Program-made: the position numbers and the translations under genes
Shown: piece by piece, positions 9,214-19,189 of the stretch
How the letters are laid out: every line of letters starts with the position of its first letter
Position numbering within the stretch: position 1 is the stretch's first letter
Notes under the pieces: model-generated
The model's input: the letters and a program-made list of their open reading frames with translations, nothing else
What the model was told of the DNA's origin: nothing
Databases searched by the model: none
DNA from: Hanleya hanleyi
Taxonomy: Eukaryota > Mollusca > Polyplacophora > Lepidopleurida > Hanleyidae
Assembly: GCA_036873755.1 (NCBI GenBank)
Contig: JAVTVY010018878.1
Coordinates: 1 to 64,000 of the forward strand
DNA: 64,000 nucleotides
Direction of reading: 5' to 3'

Positions 9214-9290
9214 CATTTCAATGTACAAGCCCCGTTCTGAGCTTAAGTTCTAACCATTTCAATGTACAAGCCCCGTTCTGGGCTTCAGTT
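9214..9290 (+). repeat. Two 41-bp tandem copies after the protease
   Basis: The unit starting catttcaatgtacaagcccc occurs at 9214 and again at 9255 with few changes, in the 3' untranslated part of the last Polinton gene. Confidence 0.7.
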
Positions 9291-9337
9291 TTCACGCAGT
9301 TGTTCTCACGTTGTTGTTGTTTTTATTGTTGTTCTTA

Positions 9338-9343
9338 AATAAA
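9338..9343 (+). terminator. Candidate poly(A) signal for late Polinton genes
   Basis: AATAAA occurs 138 bases after the protease stop, following a T-rich stretch. Confidence 0.45.
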
Positions 9344-9596
9344 AGGCAATTGAGATCCAACCCAAAACCCTGTCTTGTGTGTTTTCTGTACAATAGGTTA
9401 CGAGCAAAAACAAGTGGCCATCAATGCCAAATGCTTGAACATAAATGTGGGATTAATCTTGAAGTGCCTGGGGAATTTCCCCTTTGTTTACTACTCCTCG
9501 AGTGCGCCTTTTTTTGTCCATTGTCCATTTTATAATCAAATGCAGGTATTCAAATGATTTGACAAATGATAGTTTCCAAACGACCAAAGTTCCTCT
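9344..9596. other. Interval without recognisable gene
   Basis: AT-rich sequence between the protease 3' end and the 500-bp duplication. Short frames on both strands look random. Confidence 0.4.
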
Positions 9597-10593
9597 GTAT
9601 TCAATTAGCAACTTGCCATGTGAACAGTACAGTATCATAAAGACATGTTTTCATGCGAAAAAAAACGCCTTCATGTGTGTGGCTGTAAATAGATTCAATA
9701 GTTTTTTCAATCCATGGTAAGTATACATATTTTTGGAGATTGCCTTCAAATAACAAGCTCCGGTATCGATCGTGTTACTAATGCGCTCCTTCAGGGAGAT
9801 CAAGTCATGGGTGGGTGCATGTAAAATTAGGATTGGGTTTGAGCATATAAAATCCGGAAACACGGACTCTACCCCTAAACTGGGAAAACCCTTATCAACC
9901 AGGTCTAGATGGGCTAATATCGTTTCCTCAAAGCCTGCCGAGAGAGGCAGGGTGGGTGAATGTATGTAAAATTAGAACTGGGTTTGAACATATACAAAGC
10001 GGAACACGGACTTTACACCTAAACCGTGGGGAATCATCCTGAGAAATGGGTATGCTGGCATCTGCAAGGTTGCATGTAAAATTAGGATTTGTCCCCGTAT
10101 TCAATTAGCAGCTTGCCATGTGAATGGTTCAGTATGATGAAGACTGATGTTTTCATGCGAAAAAACGCCTTTATGTGTGTGGCTGTAAATAGATTCAATA
10201 GTTTTTTCAATCCATGGGAAGTATACATATTCTTGGAGATTGCCTTCAAATAACAAGCACCGGTATCGATCGAGTTACGAATGCGCTCCTTCAGGGCGAT
10301 CAAGTCATGGGTGGGTGCATGTAAAATTAGGATTGGGTTTGAGCATATAATATCCGGAAACACGGACTCTACCCCTAAAATAGGGAAAACCCTTATCAAC
10401 CAGGTCTAGATGGGCTAATATCGTTTCCTCAGAGCCTGCCGAGCGAGGCAGGGTTGGTGGATGTATGTAAAATTCAGACTGGGTTTGAACATATAAAAAG
10501 CGGAACACGGACTTTCCACCTAAACCGTGGGGAACCATCTTGGGAAATGGGTATGCTGGCATCTGCAGGGTTGCATGTAAAATTAGGATTTGT
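9597..10593. repeat. 500-bp tandem duplication
   Basis: Copy 1 (9597-10096) and copy 2 (10097-10593) match closely along their whole length (for example gtattcaattagca at both starts, and atcaagtcatgggtgggtgcatg inside). Each copy contains two diverged sub-repeats beginning 'atgtaaaattag-a-tgggtttga-catata'. The open frames inside are copies of each other and have no recognised content. Confidence 0.85.
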
Positions 10594-10994
10594 CTATATA
10601 TGTTGTGTTCTCCGTTATAAATTAAAATGTGATTTTCCTACAACAATTTGGTTCTTTTGTATACCGTAGTTAACCGGTACACGGAAACGTCCAAGTTCCG
10701 AAAGGGCACGAAGATGTAGGCCTCTCTTCGAGAGCGTATCTGGGGTCGCACTGACCTTGGAAAGGAGATGTAGACATAGGGATCGCAAATTGGTGTAAAG
10801 GCAGCTACGGCTCCATGGGCTCTAATGTAAGGGCAGATAACTCTTGCTGGGCCGTTACGTGACCGGAAGTAACATTTGACCCGGATGTGCTCTGTGAACT
10901 GGATGTCACTTGACCGAATGTGACGTCATAGCGACGTCAGTATTGGTAAGTAGTAAAAGGGGATATCGGGGCCTATTTAGGGGCAGAATGCGTG
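10594..10994. other. Right subterminal Polinton sequence
   Basis: No gene. From about 10850 it shows the same word types as the left end (gtgaccggaagt, tgacgtcat, cacttgaccgaatgtg). Confidence 0.5.
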
Positions 10995-11070
10995 AATCAG
11001 GGGAGATAACCAGGAATTGTTCAGAGTTATCGCCCCTAAATCGGTGGCAATTTCCGCTTTATATACTACT
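10995..11070 (-). repeat. Right core of Polinton terminal inverted repeat
   Basis: Reverse complement of the left core at 67-145. It reads aatcaggggagataacc...tttccgctttatatactact. Confidence 0.75.
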
Positions 11071-11099
11071 ATCTGCGCATGCACAGCCGAGGTGTAGTA

Positions 11100-11560
11100 C
11101 GCACAGACGGCAGTTTCAGAAGTGCAGAGGGTGGTGTTTGGGGTGGGAGGTGAGCCATCCGTGGTACAAATGGGCCGTGTGGGGTCTCATTTCGAAGCTC
11201 TCTTGAGAGGTAGATCCCAACTGGAGTAGTGGACGCCTGTTCACGTCATTCTGCGCATTTGACGAGGGAGTTTGGGGTCGGGGCGGTTCATCCGTGATCC
11301 AAATATCGTATGCAGATTCTCGTCTTGAAGTGTTTGGTGTGTAGACGCTTGAGGTAGTTTGGACGGGGAGTGACGTCATGGCGCACTCTATTAGAATAGT
11401 AGCAAAATCGCTCAATTTGGGGGTGCACAGAGGCGTGTTTGAACGTTTAAGGGGCTATATCTCATCCAAATATGACTTGTAGGGCCTCGCACTGAAGCTC
11501 TCCTGGGGTAGAATACGACTTGAGGGGAGTCCACGTCATCTGGGATGTCGTTGGTGACAT
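11100..11560 (+). repeat. Terminal-type repeat units, direct orientation
   Basis: Several units carry 'ccatccgtggt-caaatgg-ccgtgtggggt-tcat' and 'tgaagctctc' and match the left arm of the 15.2-18.2 kb palindrome in the same orientation. They lie outside the inverted TIR core but are not inverted relative to the left-end units. Confidence 0.55.
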
Positions 11561-11699
11561 TATCACTTGCAGAAACAGTGCAGCGTCACTCGCATACACC
11601 CTTGAGACATTTCTACACCCCTATAAACTAACCCATATAGGGGGTCAGTAGTGGATCTTGGAGACGTGCAGAGCAGACACGAGTTAGTTGTACTATCAT

Positions 11700-11945
11700 C
11701 ATAAGCTCGCATCTTTGCATTGTAACTTCGCATATTCGCATCGTATCTTCGCATCTTCACATCGTCATTTTGTATCTTCGCGCTCCGCATCTTCGCATTG
11801 TAACTTCGCATCGTAACCTCGTCTTCGCGCTTCGCATCTTCATATCGTATAACTTTGAATCTTCACATCGTACCTTCGCGCATTCGCCTTTCTTCATCTT
11901 CGCATCGTAACTTTGCGCATCGCATCGTAAGTTCGCATCTTGGCC
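11700..11945. repeat. Degenerate minisatellite based on cttcgcatc
   Basis: About 245 bp of imperfect repeats of ttcgcatcttcgcatcgtaac. Read on the minus strand it yields repetitive YDAKMR-like frames, which are an artefact of the repeat. Confidence 0.8.
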
Positions 11946-11959
11946 TTTTTTGTCCCCCG

Positions 11960-13210
11960 CCGCAATGTGGATGTCCAATTCTTCGCAAGCGATAACTTCC
12001 AAACGCTTCATCGGATTCCTTGCGACAAGACGTCGGTTGATATTGCGTTTCAGCAAGATCCGCCTGAATGTGACGCCAAACTTGTTCCAAATTGCTGTGT
12101 ATGTTCGTGGATGTCCTTTCAATTTCAACTTCCAAACGCTTTGTCGGATTCCTCCGAAATTTGGCATATGCATTCCTTGCGAAAAGACGTTGATTGAGTA
12201 ATATGTTTCAGCAAGATCTGCTTGAAGGTGACGCCACTGGGGTTCGTTCCATCCTTCTGTGGTTAACTTTGGAACATGTCATCGCATTCCTCCGCAATTC
12301 GGCATATGCATTCCTTACGACAAGATGTCGATTGGAATTGCGTTTCAGCAAGATTTGCCTGTAGGTGGCGCCACTAGGGTCCATTCCGTTCTTCCGTGCT
12401 ACAACTTTGAAATGCTTTGTCTGATGCCTCTGAAATACCCTACCTTTCCCGGTAATATCTTGAGAAAACTCATCGCATTGTATGCGTATACCATGCCATA
12501 TGAGATGTCGCTTGAATTTGAGTTTCGCCCACTTGCGCGAACAGGTGGCGCCACTTGGTGACGTGTTAATTTTGGTTTCCAGGCAATAACTTGAGAACCG
12601 CTAATCGGATTCTTCCCAAATTTGGTATGCATATACCTTGCTATGGGTTGTTGCTTGGGGTTGCATTTCACCCACTTCTGGTTGTAGGTGGCTCCACCTG
12701 GTGGCAAAATCCGAAATTTGTTCCCGGGCAATAACTTGAGAACTGCTCATCCGATTCTTCTCAAATTTGGCATTCATGTATCATGCCAGGAGATGTTGTT
12801 GCTTGGAATTGCGTTTCGCTTAGGCCTACTCACTCGCCACCTGTTTCTAGATCCGAAATTTGTTTCTGGGTAATAACTTAGAACCGCAAATCGGATTCTT
12901 CTCAAATCTGGTATGAATATGCCATGACATAGGATATCGCTTGAGACTGCGTTTTGCCCAATTGCGCCTACAGGTGGCGCCACCTGGTGGAAAAATCTAA
13001 ATTGGGTTTCCGGGCAATAATTTGAGGATCCACCGCAGATTCTTCTCAAATTTGGTATGCAGATACCAAGCCATGAGATGTCTCTTGGGAGTGTGTTTAA
13101 CCTGCTTATGCCTACAGGTCGCGAAATCAGAAACTTGAGAACTGCTCATCGGATTCGTCTCAAATTTTGTATGTTTGTGTTCGTTTCTAAATTGAATGCA
13201 GATCATGTGA
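11960..13210. repeat. ~145-bp tandem array (family A)
   Basis: Diverged units recur about every 140-150 bp. Each contains 'aacttgagaaccgct-atcggattcttctcaaatttggtatgca' and a spaced 'aggtggcgccacctgg' (near 12226, 12365, 12545, 12688, 12973). There is no protein coding; open frames on both strands come from repeat structure. Confidence 0.8.
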
Positions 13211-13239
13211 TATCATACGGTTAAGATACAAGAACACTT

Positions 13240-14300
13240 TTACTTTTATTCATATTGACCAATTTTGAATATTGGTAAATGTTTAGACACATGGAATCAA
13301 TAACCATAAAAAAAATCATAATTCTGATATGGCCCCTATTGGTTGCCATCGGTTGAAATGAAAAAAAATAAAATAAAATAAAATAAATGCTGACACGACG
13401 TTACTCTGCCAATAATAGCGCCGAACAGCCGAAAATTAAGTTTAGATAGATTAGACAATATTCAAGGTGGATATAAATCTTTAATTACACATACACCCGT
13501 CTTTCATAGTGTTCATTTTTTGTTCAATTGACACCTGAATATTTCCTCCAAGTGACAACACATAACTGGGATACAAACACCACCTTCGATGATAATAATC
13601 ACTACGCAAACTCCTGAACTGTATATGGTAATGTTTAGAAAGATTGGATGATTTCATAAGTAAATTACGACCATTGAAGTACACGAACCCCCTTCTCTGG
13701 AAAGGAATATTTTTTTTTTCATTTGATATTTGGATACGACCCGTGAATGATGTCATACATTGAGATACAAAACCGAATCCTGCTTGTATATAATTCTGCC
13801 ATATATATTAAATACAATATGATAAATTTCAGACACATAGGACTATTAATAAAAAAGATATGTCAATTTATTCACACATAACTCCTTTTTCAATTGGGTG
13901 ATTTTTTTTTGTTCAAATAACATTTGTGTTTTACCTACCAATTGTACCATAGGATTCGAATACAACTACGACCGCTAAGGTATTAAAAAACTGTGCTACG
14001 TAGCGCTGAACAATAAATAATGATGTTTAGATAGATGAGATCAGTGTTAAGAGATATAGCAATTTGAATTGTTTTGGAAGGGAGTATTTTTTTTTCAGTT
14101 AACATTTCGACATGGTCCCCACACGACGCCACACGATTGGATTACATAAACAAATCATCATATTATATAACTCTGCCATTATTGATGAGTATTATGTACT
14201 ACAGCTCCGGCCGATCGGGCTATAAATAAGAGTGACTGGATTGTTTAAAGTAATCTGCCCCCTTTTTCAATGGAACAAAACCAATATCTGTAGGGTGTAA
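13240..14300. repeat. Degenerate ~190-bp tandem array with T tracts
   Basis: Five diverged units share a T-run followed by 'gttcaa-tgacat-tg' and 'ggata-aaa-acnacc' (near 13505, 13700, 13890, 14085 and 14260). An (aaaat)n microsatellite lies at 13364-13386. No gene is seen. Confidence 0.5.
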
Positions 14301-14399
14301 TTTCGGCAGCAATAAAAACCTAGATGTAACTGTTATCCTAAGGGATAACTGAGATACCCCGCCCTGCAAGACACAAGTCTCCCGTTTAGAGTAATATTT

Positions 14400-15215
14400 C
14401 AATACAGTACAAATAAAACCCAAGGATAGGAAGGGCCATAACTCTGTAACAAATGTGTGAATCGCCTGGTAAATGTATTAAAATAGAAGCAAAATTTTAG
14501 GAGTATGAGTGCCGACAAAATCTACAGGATGGACAAACCGATCCTGTACCCCTTTCCCAGCTTTATTGCAGGGCGGGGAAGGGGTATAATGATGGTATAT
14601 TATAATGTAAAATACTGCTTGCTGATCAGGTTATCAGCACTCATTAAATGAATATTTGAAGAAATTCATTTGAAGGCCTGGTAATTTTGACCAAATATTT
14701 CAGATCATAAATAAGAGATGCACATCTTCAAACCATATTAAACATGTGTACAAAGTTTCAGAAACATCCAGTTATACTGGGTGACTAGTTAATTACACAA
14801 GAACATGCTCTGTATATTGGAATATATGCAGAAAATCGACAAAGTCCAAGTCTGGGTAATTTTGACAAAAATTAATATTTCATGTCACAAATAGGTGATG
14901 CAAATCTCCAAACATGTCTACAAAGTTTCAGAACCTTCTGATGAAAATATAGGAGTAGTTGATTACACTAGAAAATTGTCTCTACATGGGAATAGATCCT
15001 CTACATGGGAATAGATCCTCTACATGGGAATAGATCCTCTACATAGGAATAGATCCTGAAAATGGCAAAGTCCTATATTGTTCAAAACGTCATAAATATG
15101 TCAAAAAATATAATTTCGCCTTGTAAATAGGACATGCACATCTTCAAACCATAAACATAGAAGCAAAATCTTAGGACGAGTAGTCCGGACAAAATTGTGT
15201 GATCCTGAAAATGGC
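14400..15215. repeat. ~165-bp tandem array (family D), left part, with hairpin
   Basis: Units contain 'aaatagg-catgcacatcttcaaacca' and 'acaaagtttcagaa' and end 'tagtccggacaaaattgtgt'. A hairpin at about 14548-14590 pairs tacccctttccc with ggggaaggggta. A short local triplication of tctacatgggaatagatcc lies at about 14983-15052. The array resumes at 18154 after the palindrome. Confidence 0.65.
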
Positions 15216-18153
15216 AAAGTCCGTGAGCTACTAGGGCTCACCTTGCACCCCCACTACAGACCGAAACTATGTTTTTTATGTGCTTTAGGATATGTCAAAT
15301 AAGAAACAATTTGTTAACAGTCGATAAACTGGGACTCGCTACCCTTTTAATCACTTTTAAATTACTCCTGTGTTAATATGTACAAATTTTGTGACAATAG
15401 GGGGTAGGGTTACAAGAATAGTCTTATCTTCCATAATTATTATCCAATCTTTATAATGTTGGTCTCATTATTCAGCATTGATTGCTGCATCGAATATTTA
15501 CAAGATACTATCATTATTTGTTGGGTATGACGTCACACAGGGACCATACATACAACAGTAGGAGTAGTAGCGAAAGTGGGCATTTTGGGGCTGCGTGAGC
15601 GTATGCTTGAGCGATTGAGGGACCATTCTTGGTCCGAATGCGTCGTGTGAGATGTCAAAGTGAAGCCCTCAGTATATAGGCCACGACTTGAGGGATCTCC
15701 ACATGATATGTGACGTCATTGGTGACGTCATCAGTAGGAGTAGTAGCCAAAGTAAGCATTTTGAGGTTGTGAAGGAAGATTCTTGGGGAGAGATGGACCA
15801 TCCGTGGTCTAAATGGACCGTGTGGGGTGTCATCTTGCAACTCTCTGCATGTAGACGACGAATGTTATGGTTTTTGTTGGAAGTCGCATCGTGCTACTCA
15901 TGCGCAGTTGAGCAGTAGTAACAAAAGATGTAATTGTGGGCGTGGGCAATGACATGTTTGGGCAATCATGGGACCCATGTTTGGTCCAAATGGACAGGTT
16001 GGGGTATCCTAGTGAAGCTTTCGTGGGATAGTCAGACAGGCGTGTTTTTTATTGGAATTCAGGCCAATCTGCGCATGCGCAGTTGGGTAAAGTGGTCATT
16101 CTGGAGAGATTGAGGTCCTATACCTCATCCAAAGATAGAGTGTAGGGTGTCATCTTGAAGCTCTCGTGGTGTAGACCACAACTTGAGGGATTTCCAGGTC
16201 AGTATGAGTGGTAACGAAAACGGCCATTTTAGGGGTGCGTAGTGGTGCGTTTGAGCGACTGAGGAACCATTCTTGGTCCGAATGGGACATGTGGGGTATC
16301 ATATCGAAGCTTTTGCGGAACAGCGTCCGATTGGTCCGGTGTGTCATAGGAGTAGGGGATATGGCTAGCATGCGCAGGCAGCAAATAGTGGAGAAGGGGC
16401 ACTTGAATGGGATTTTAGACTCGAAGTGGACCATTCGTGGTCCGAATGGTTTGTGTGGGGTTTCGTAGTGAAGGGCTCGTGGGCTAGCGTCGGATTGGAC
16501 TGGTATCATCGCACGCATCCTGGTGTACCATATGCACTACGGGCTATAATGTACAGGGTGCACCACAGATACGTGCGCATGCCTGCGTTGACATCACTTT
16601 CTATCTCCAAGACCTCCAAGCTCCGACTCCAAGAGCTCCGAGCTCCGAGAGCTCCGACTTCAAGAGCTCCGAGCTCCAAGTTCTCAACCGACCCATCCCA
16701 CAGCTCCGAGCTCTGTAGTTTCTCAAATGGCGGCTTCTGATTGGATAAGAGCTCTATACTACTGTCAGACTACATTTGCAGAACGATGATACTAGGCCAC
16801 ACACCAGTGCAATCCGACGCTACCCTACGAGTCCTTCACTACGAAACCCCTCACGACCCATTCGAACGGTTCACCTCGAGGCTAAAATTCCATTCCAGTG
16901 CCCCTCTTCCACTATTTGCTGTCTGCGCATGCCCAGCCATATCCCCCACTTCTATGACACACCGGACCAGTCGGACGCTGTTCCACAAAAGCTTCGATAT
17001 GATACCCCACACGTCCCATTCGGACCAAGAATGGTCCCTCACTCTCTCAAACACACCACTACGCACCCCTAAAATGGCCGCTTTCGTTACCACTCGTACT
17101 GATGATGTCGCCAATGACGTCACAGATGACATGGAAATCCCTCAAGTCGTGGTCTATACCGCGAGAGCTTCAAGATGACACCCTACACTCCATCTTTGGA
17201 TGAGATATAGGACCTCAATCTCTCAGATATACCCCTGCACACCTCCAGAGTGACCACTTTACTTACTACACCCCAACTGCGCATGCGCAGATTGGCCTGA
17301 ATTCCAATAAAAAACACGCCTGTCTGACTATCCCCTGAAAGCTCCACTAGGATACCCCAACCTGTCCATTTGGCCCAAACATGGGTCCCTTGATTGCCCA
17401 AACACGTCATTGCCCACGCCCAAAATGACATCTTTTGTTACTACTGCTCAACTGCGCATGAGTAGCAGGATGCGACTTCCAACAAAAACCATACCATTCG
17501 TCGTCTACATGCTGAGAGTTACAAGATGACACCCCACACGGTCCATTTAGACCACGGATGGTCCATCTTTACCCCAAAAACCTTCCTTCACAACCTCAAA
17601 ATGCCTACTTTGGCTACTACTCCTACTGATGACGTCACCAATGATGTCACAGATCATGTGGAGATCCCACAAGTCGTGGCCTACATACCGAGGGCTTCAC
17701 TTTGACATCTCAAACGACGCATTCGGACCAAGAATGGTCCCTCATGTGGCCTCAATCGCTCAAGCATACCCTCACGCACCCCCAAAACGCCCACTTTCGC
17801 TACTACTCCTACTATTGTATGTATGGTCCCTGTGTGACGTCATACTCAACAAATAGTGATAGTATCTTGTAAATATTTGATGCAGCAATCAATGCTGAAT
17901 AATATGTGACCAACATTATAAAGATTGGATAATAATTATGGAAGATAAGACTATTCTTGTAACCCTACCCCTATTGTCACAAAAATTGTACTTATTAACA
18001 CAGGGGTAATTTAAAAGTGATTAAAAGGGTAGTGAGTCCCAGTTTATCGACTGTTAACAAATTGTTTCTTATTTGACATATCCTAAGGCACATAAAAAAA
18101 CATAGTTTCGGTCAGTGGGGGGGCAAGGTGAGCCCTAGTACCTCACGGACTTT
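15216..18153. mobile_element. 2.9-kb near-palindrome with Polinton-terminal-type arms
   Basis: The left arm (15216-16509) and right arm (16784-18153) are reverse complements along almost their whole length, differing by small indels. For example, aaagtccgtgag...ctactagggctcacc at the left end mirrors ggtgagccctagtacctcacggacttt at the right end, and agtcagacaggcgtg at about 16032 mirrors cacgcctgtctgact at about 17315. Within the arms, units such as 'ggaccattcttggtccgaatg', 'gtgacgtcatcagtaggagtagtag' and 'ccatccgtggt-taaatgg-ccgtgtgggg' match the Polinton termini in this window. No gene is supported: open frames on both strands mirror each other. Both flanks are the same family D repeat in direct orientation, so the palindrome was inserted into, or formed within, that array. 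Confidence 0.85.
16510..16783. repeat. Central spacer of the palindrome with GAGCTC repeats
   Basis: Unique relative to the arms. At about 16605-16715 it has a run of agagctccgagctccga-type repeats; no coding is seen. Confidence 0.6.
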
Positions 18154-18376
18154 TATCAAGTTCAAAACATCATAAATATGTCAAAAATTATAATTTCGCC
18201 TTGTAAATAGAACATGCACATCTTCAAACCATGGGTAACACATATGTAAAGTTTCATTAAAATAGAAGCAAAATCTTGGGAGGACTAATCCGGACAAAAT
18301 TGTGTCTACAGACAGACGGACGGACGGACAAGCCGATTCCATTATACCCCTCCTAATTTCGTTACGGGGGGTATAA
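18154..18376. repeat. Family D repeat, right part, ending in hairpin
   Basis: The array unit resumes (ttcaaaacatcataaatatg...cacatcttcaaacca) and is followed by gacagacggacggacggac and a terminal hairpin pairing tatacccctcc with ggggggtata at about 18342-18375. Hairpin-terminated repeat elements of this style suggest a Helentron-associated origin. Confidence 0.55.
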
Positions 18377-18879
18377 AAATTGCACCACTTTGAAACTCTA
18401 CATCCACCCTGGTTGATACCCGCAATGGTCATAGAAATTCATGGTAAACATTATCTTGCCGGTCAGTGGGGCCGAGCAAATTTCTAAAATAAGACCTTTT
18501 TCAACTTGGCTCCCAGACTAACTTATCATTGAGTAAATTGGGAAAGGAATTAAAATTAGATAAAAACGACCAGATAGAGTAAATAAGCCTACTACTGAAA
18601 GTGGAATAATTAAATGGGCAACAAAGGTTTATATTTTCTGTCCAGGGCATCATTGGAATGGGCCCCACTTGGAGACTTTCCGGGAAAATATCCAGAGATT
18701 TGTCAAAACAAAACAACTTTGGCCTTGACCTATAGAAAGCTGGATATTTTCTGTGTCAACTTCATTCCCATTTTAACGCCAATCCCATTTCTCTAACTTG
18801 GTCTGATGGTGTCATTGCTTGTCACATGCGCTTACGTGTGTTAGCCAACATTTATGATTCAATGAATAACATGGGAACG
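18377..18879. other. Intergenic interval
   Basis: No gene or clear repeat recognised between the family D element and the carrier-gene promoter region. Confidence 0.4.
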
Positions 18880-19148
18880 GGGTTTATTCCGTGACGCATC
18901 GATCCGAATGTAGGTCAAAGGTTTCACGTGTACTTATTGTGATCTACCGTCTCGCGCTAAATGATGTGAGCCTTCACCAATCAGCTGCTGGAATTTATTT
19001 AGGTCTGGGTTTTTATTGGTCAATGGCGATGGAAGCCTCGTGCAGAGACGGTGAAGGCTGCAAGATTTGTATGTTACAACGTGTTGTTGATGTCATTTTC
19101 CAGTTATTTCGCATTTGACTCTCGTTAGCAGAGTATCTGTAAAAGAAC
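18880..19148 (+). promoter_or_regulatory. Probable promoter and 5' UTR of carrier gene
   Basis: The 270 bp before the start codon hold a ccaatcag box near 18977, an inverted attggtcaatgg near 19015, and cacgtg-like and tgacg words. No TATA box is obvious. The transcription start is not determinable. Confidence 0.4.
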
Positions 19149-19189
19149 ATGGTGTTGGATGGTAATGTTGTCCACTTAATAGCCGGAGG
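19149..19189 (+). CDS. SLC25A36: Carrier exon 1
   Basis: [14 protein letters not shown], then donor GTAGGT at 19190. The first half of the first transmembrane helix begins here (VHLIAGG matches VHLFAGG of vertebrate orthologues). Ends after two bases of a Gly codon. Confidence 0.88.

Larger units (their letters stand above)
1..11570 (+). mobile_element. Decayed Polinton/Maverick (adintovirus-like) element, left end outside window
   Basis: In this order and on one strand the region encodes remnants of a DDE integrase, a packaging ATPase, small virion-type proteins, a penton-like minor capsid protein, the hexon-like major capsid protein and an adenain-like protease. That is the core gene set of metazoan Polintons. 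A core of about 75 bp at 67-145 recurs in inverted orientation at 10995-11070, which supports terminal inverted repeats. Most genes are broken by stops and frameshifts, so the copy is old. No protein-primed DNA polymerase B can be found, although that family normally has one of about 1000 residues. The exact ends cannot be fixed: the left end runs off the window and the right end is blurred by similar repeats up to about 11570. Confidence 0.88.

Noticed and set aside
9651..10399. Minus-strand frames of 70 and 105 codons with the same sequence
   Set aside because: They are the two copies of the 500-bp duplication; no recognisable protein features.
11563..12173. Minus-strand frames with repeated YDAKMR-type residues
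   Set aside because: Artefact of the cttcgcatc minisatellite.
12259..13206. Several frames of 60-110 codons
   Set aside because: Derived from the ~145-bp array; frames repeat GNKFRILPPGGATY-like text from unit to unit.
16208..17178. Open frames of 86-145 codons on both strands
   Set aside because: They mirror each other across the palindrome and show no family motif.
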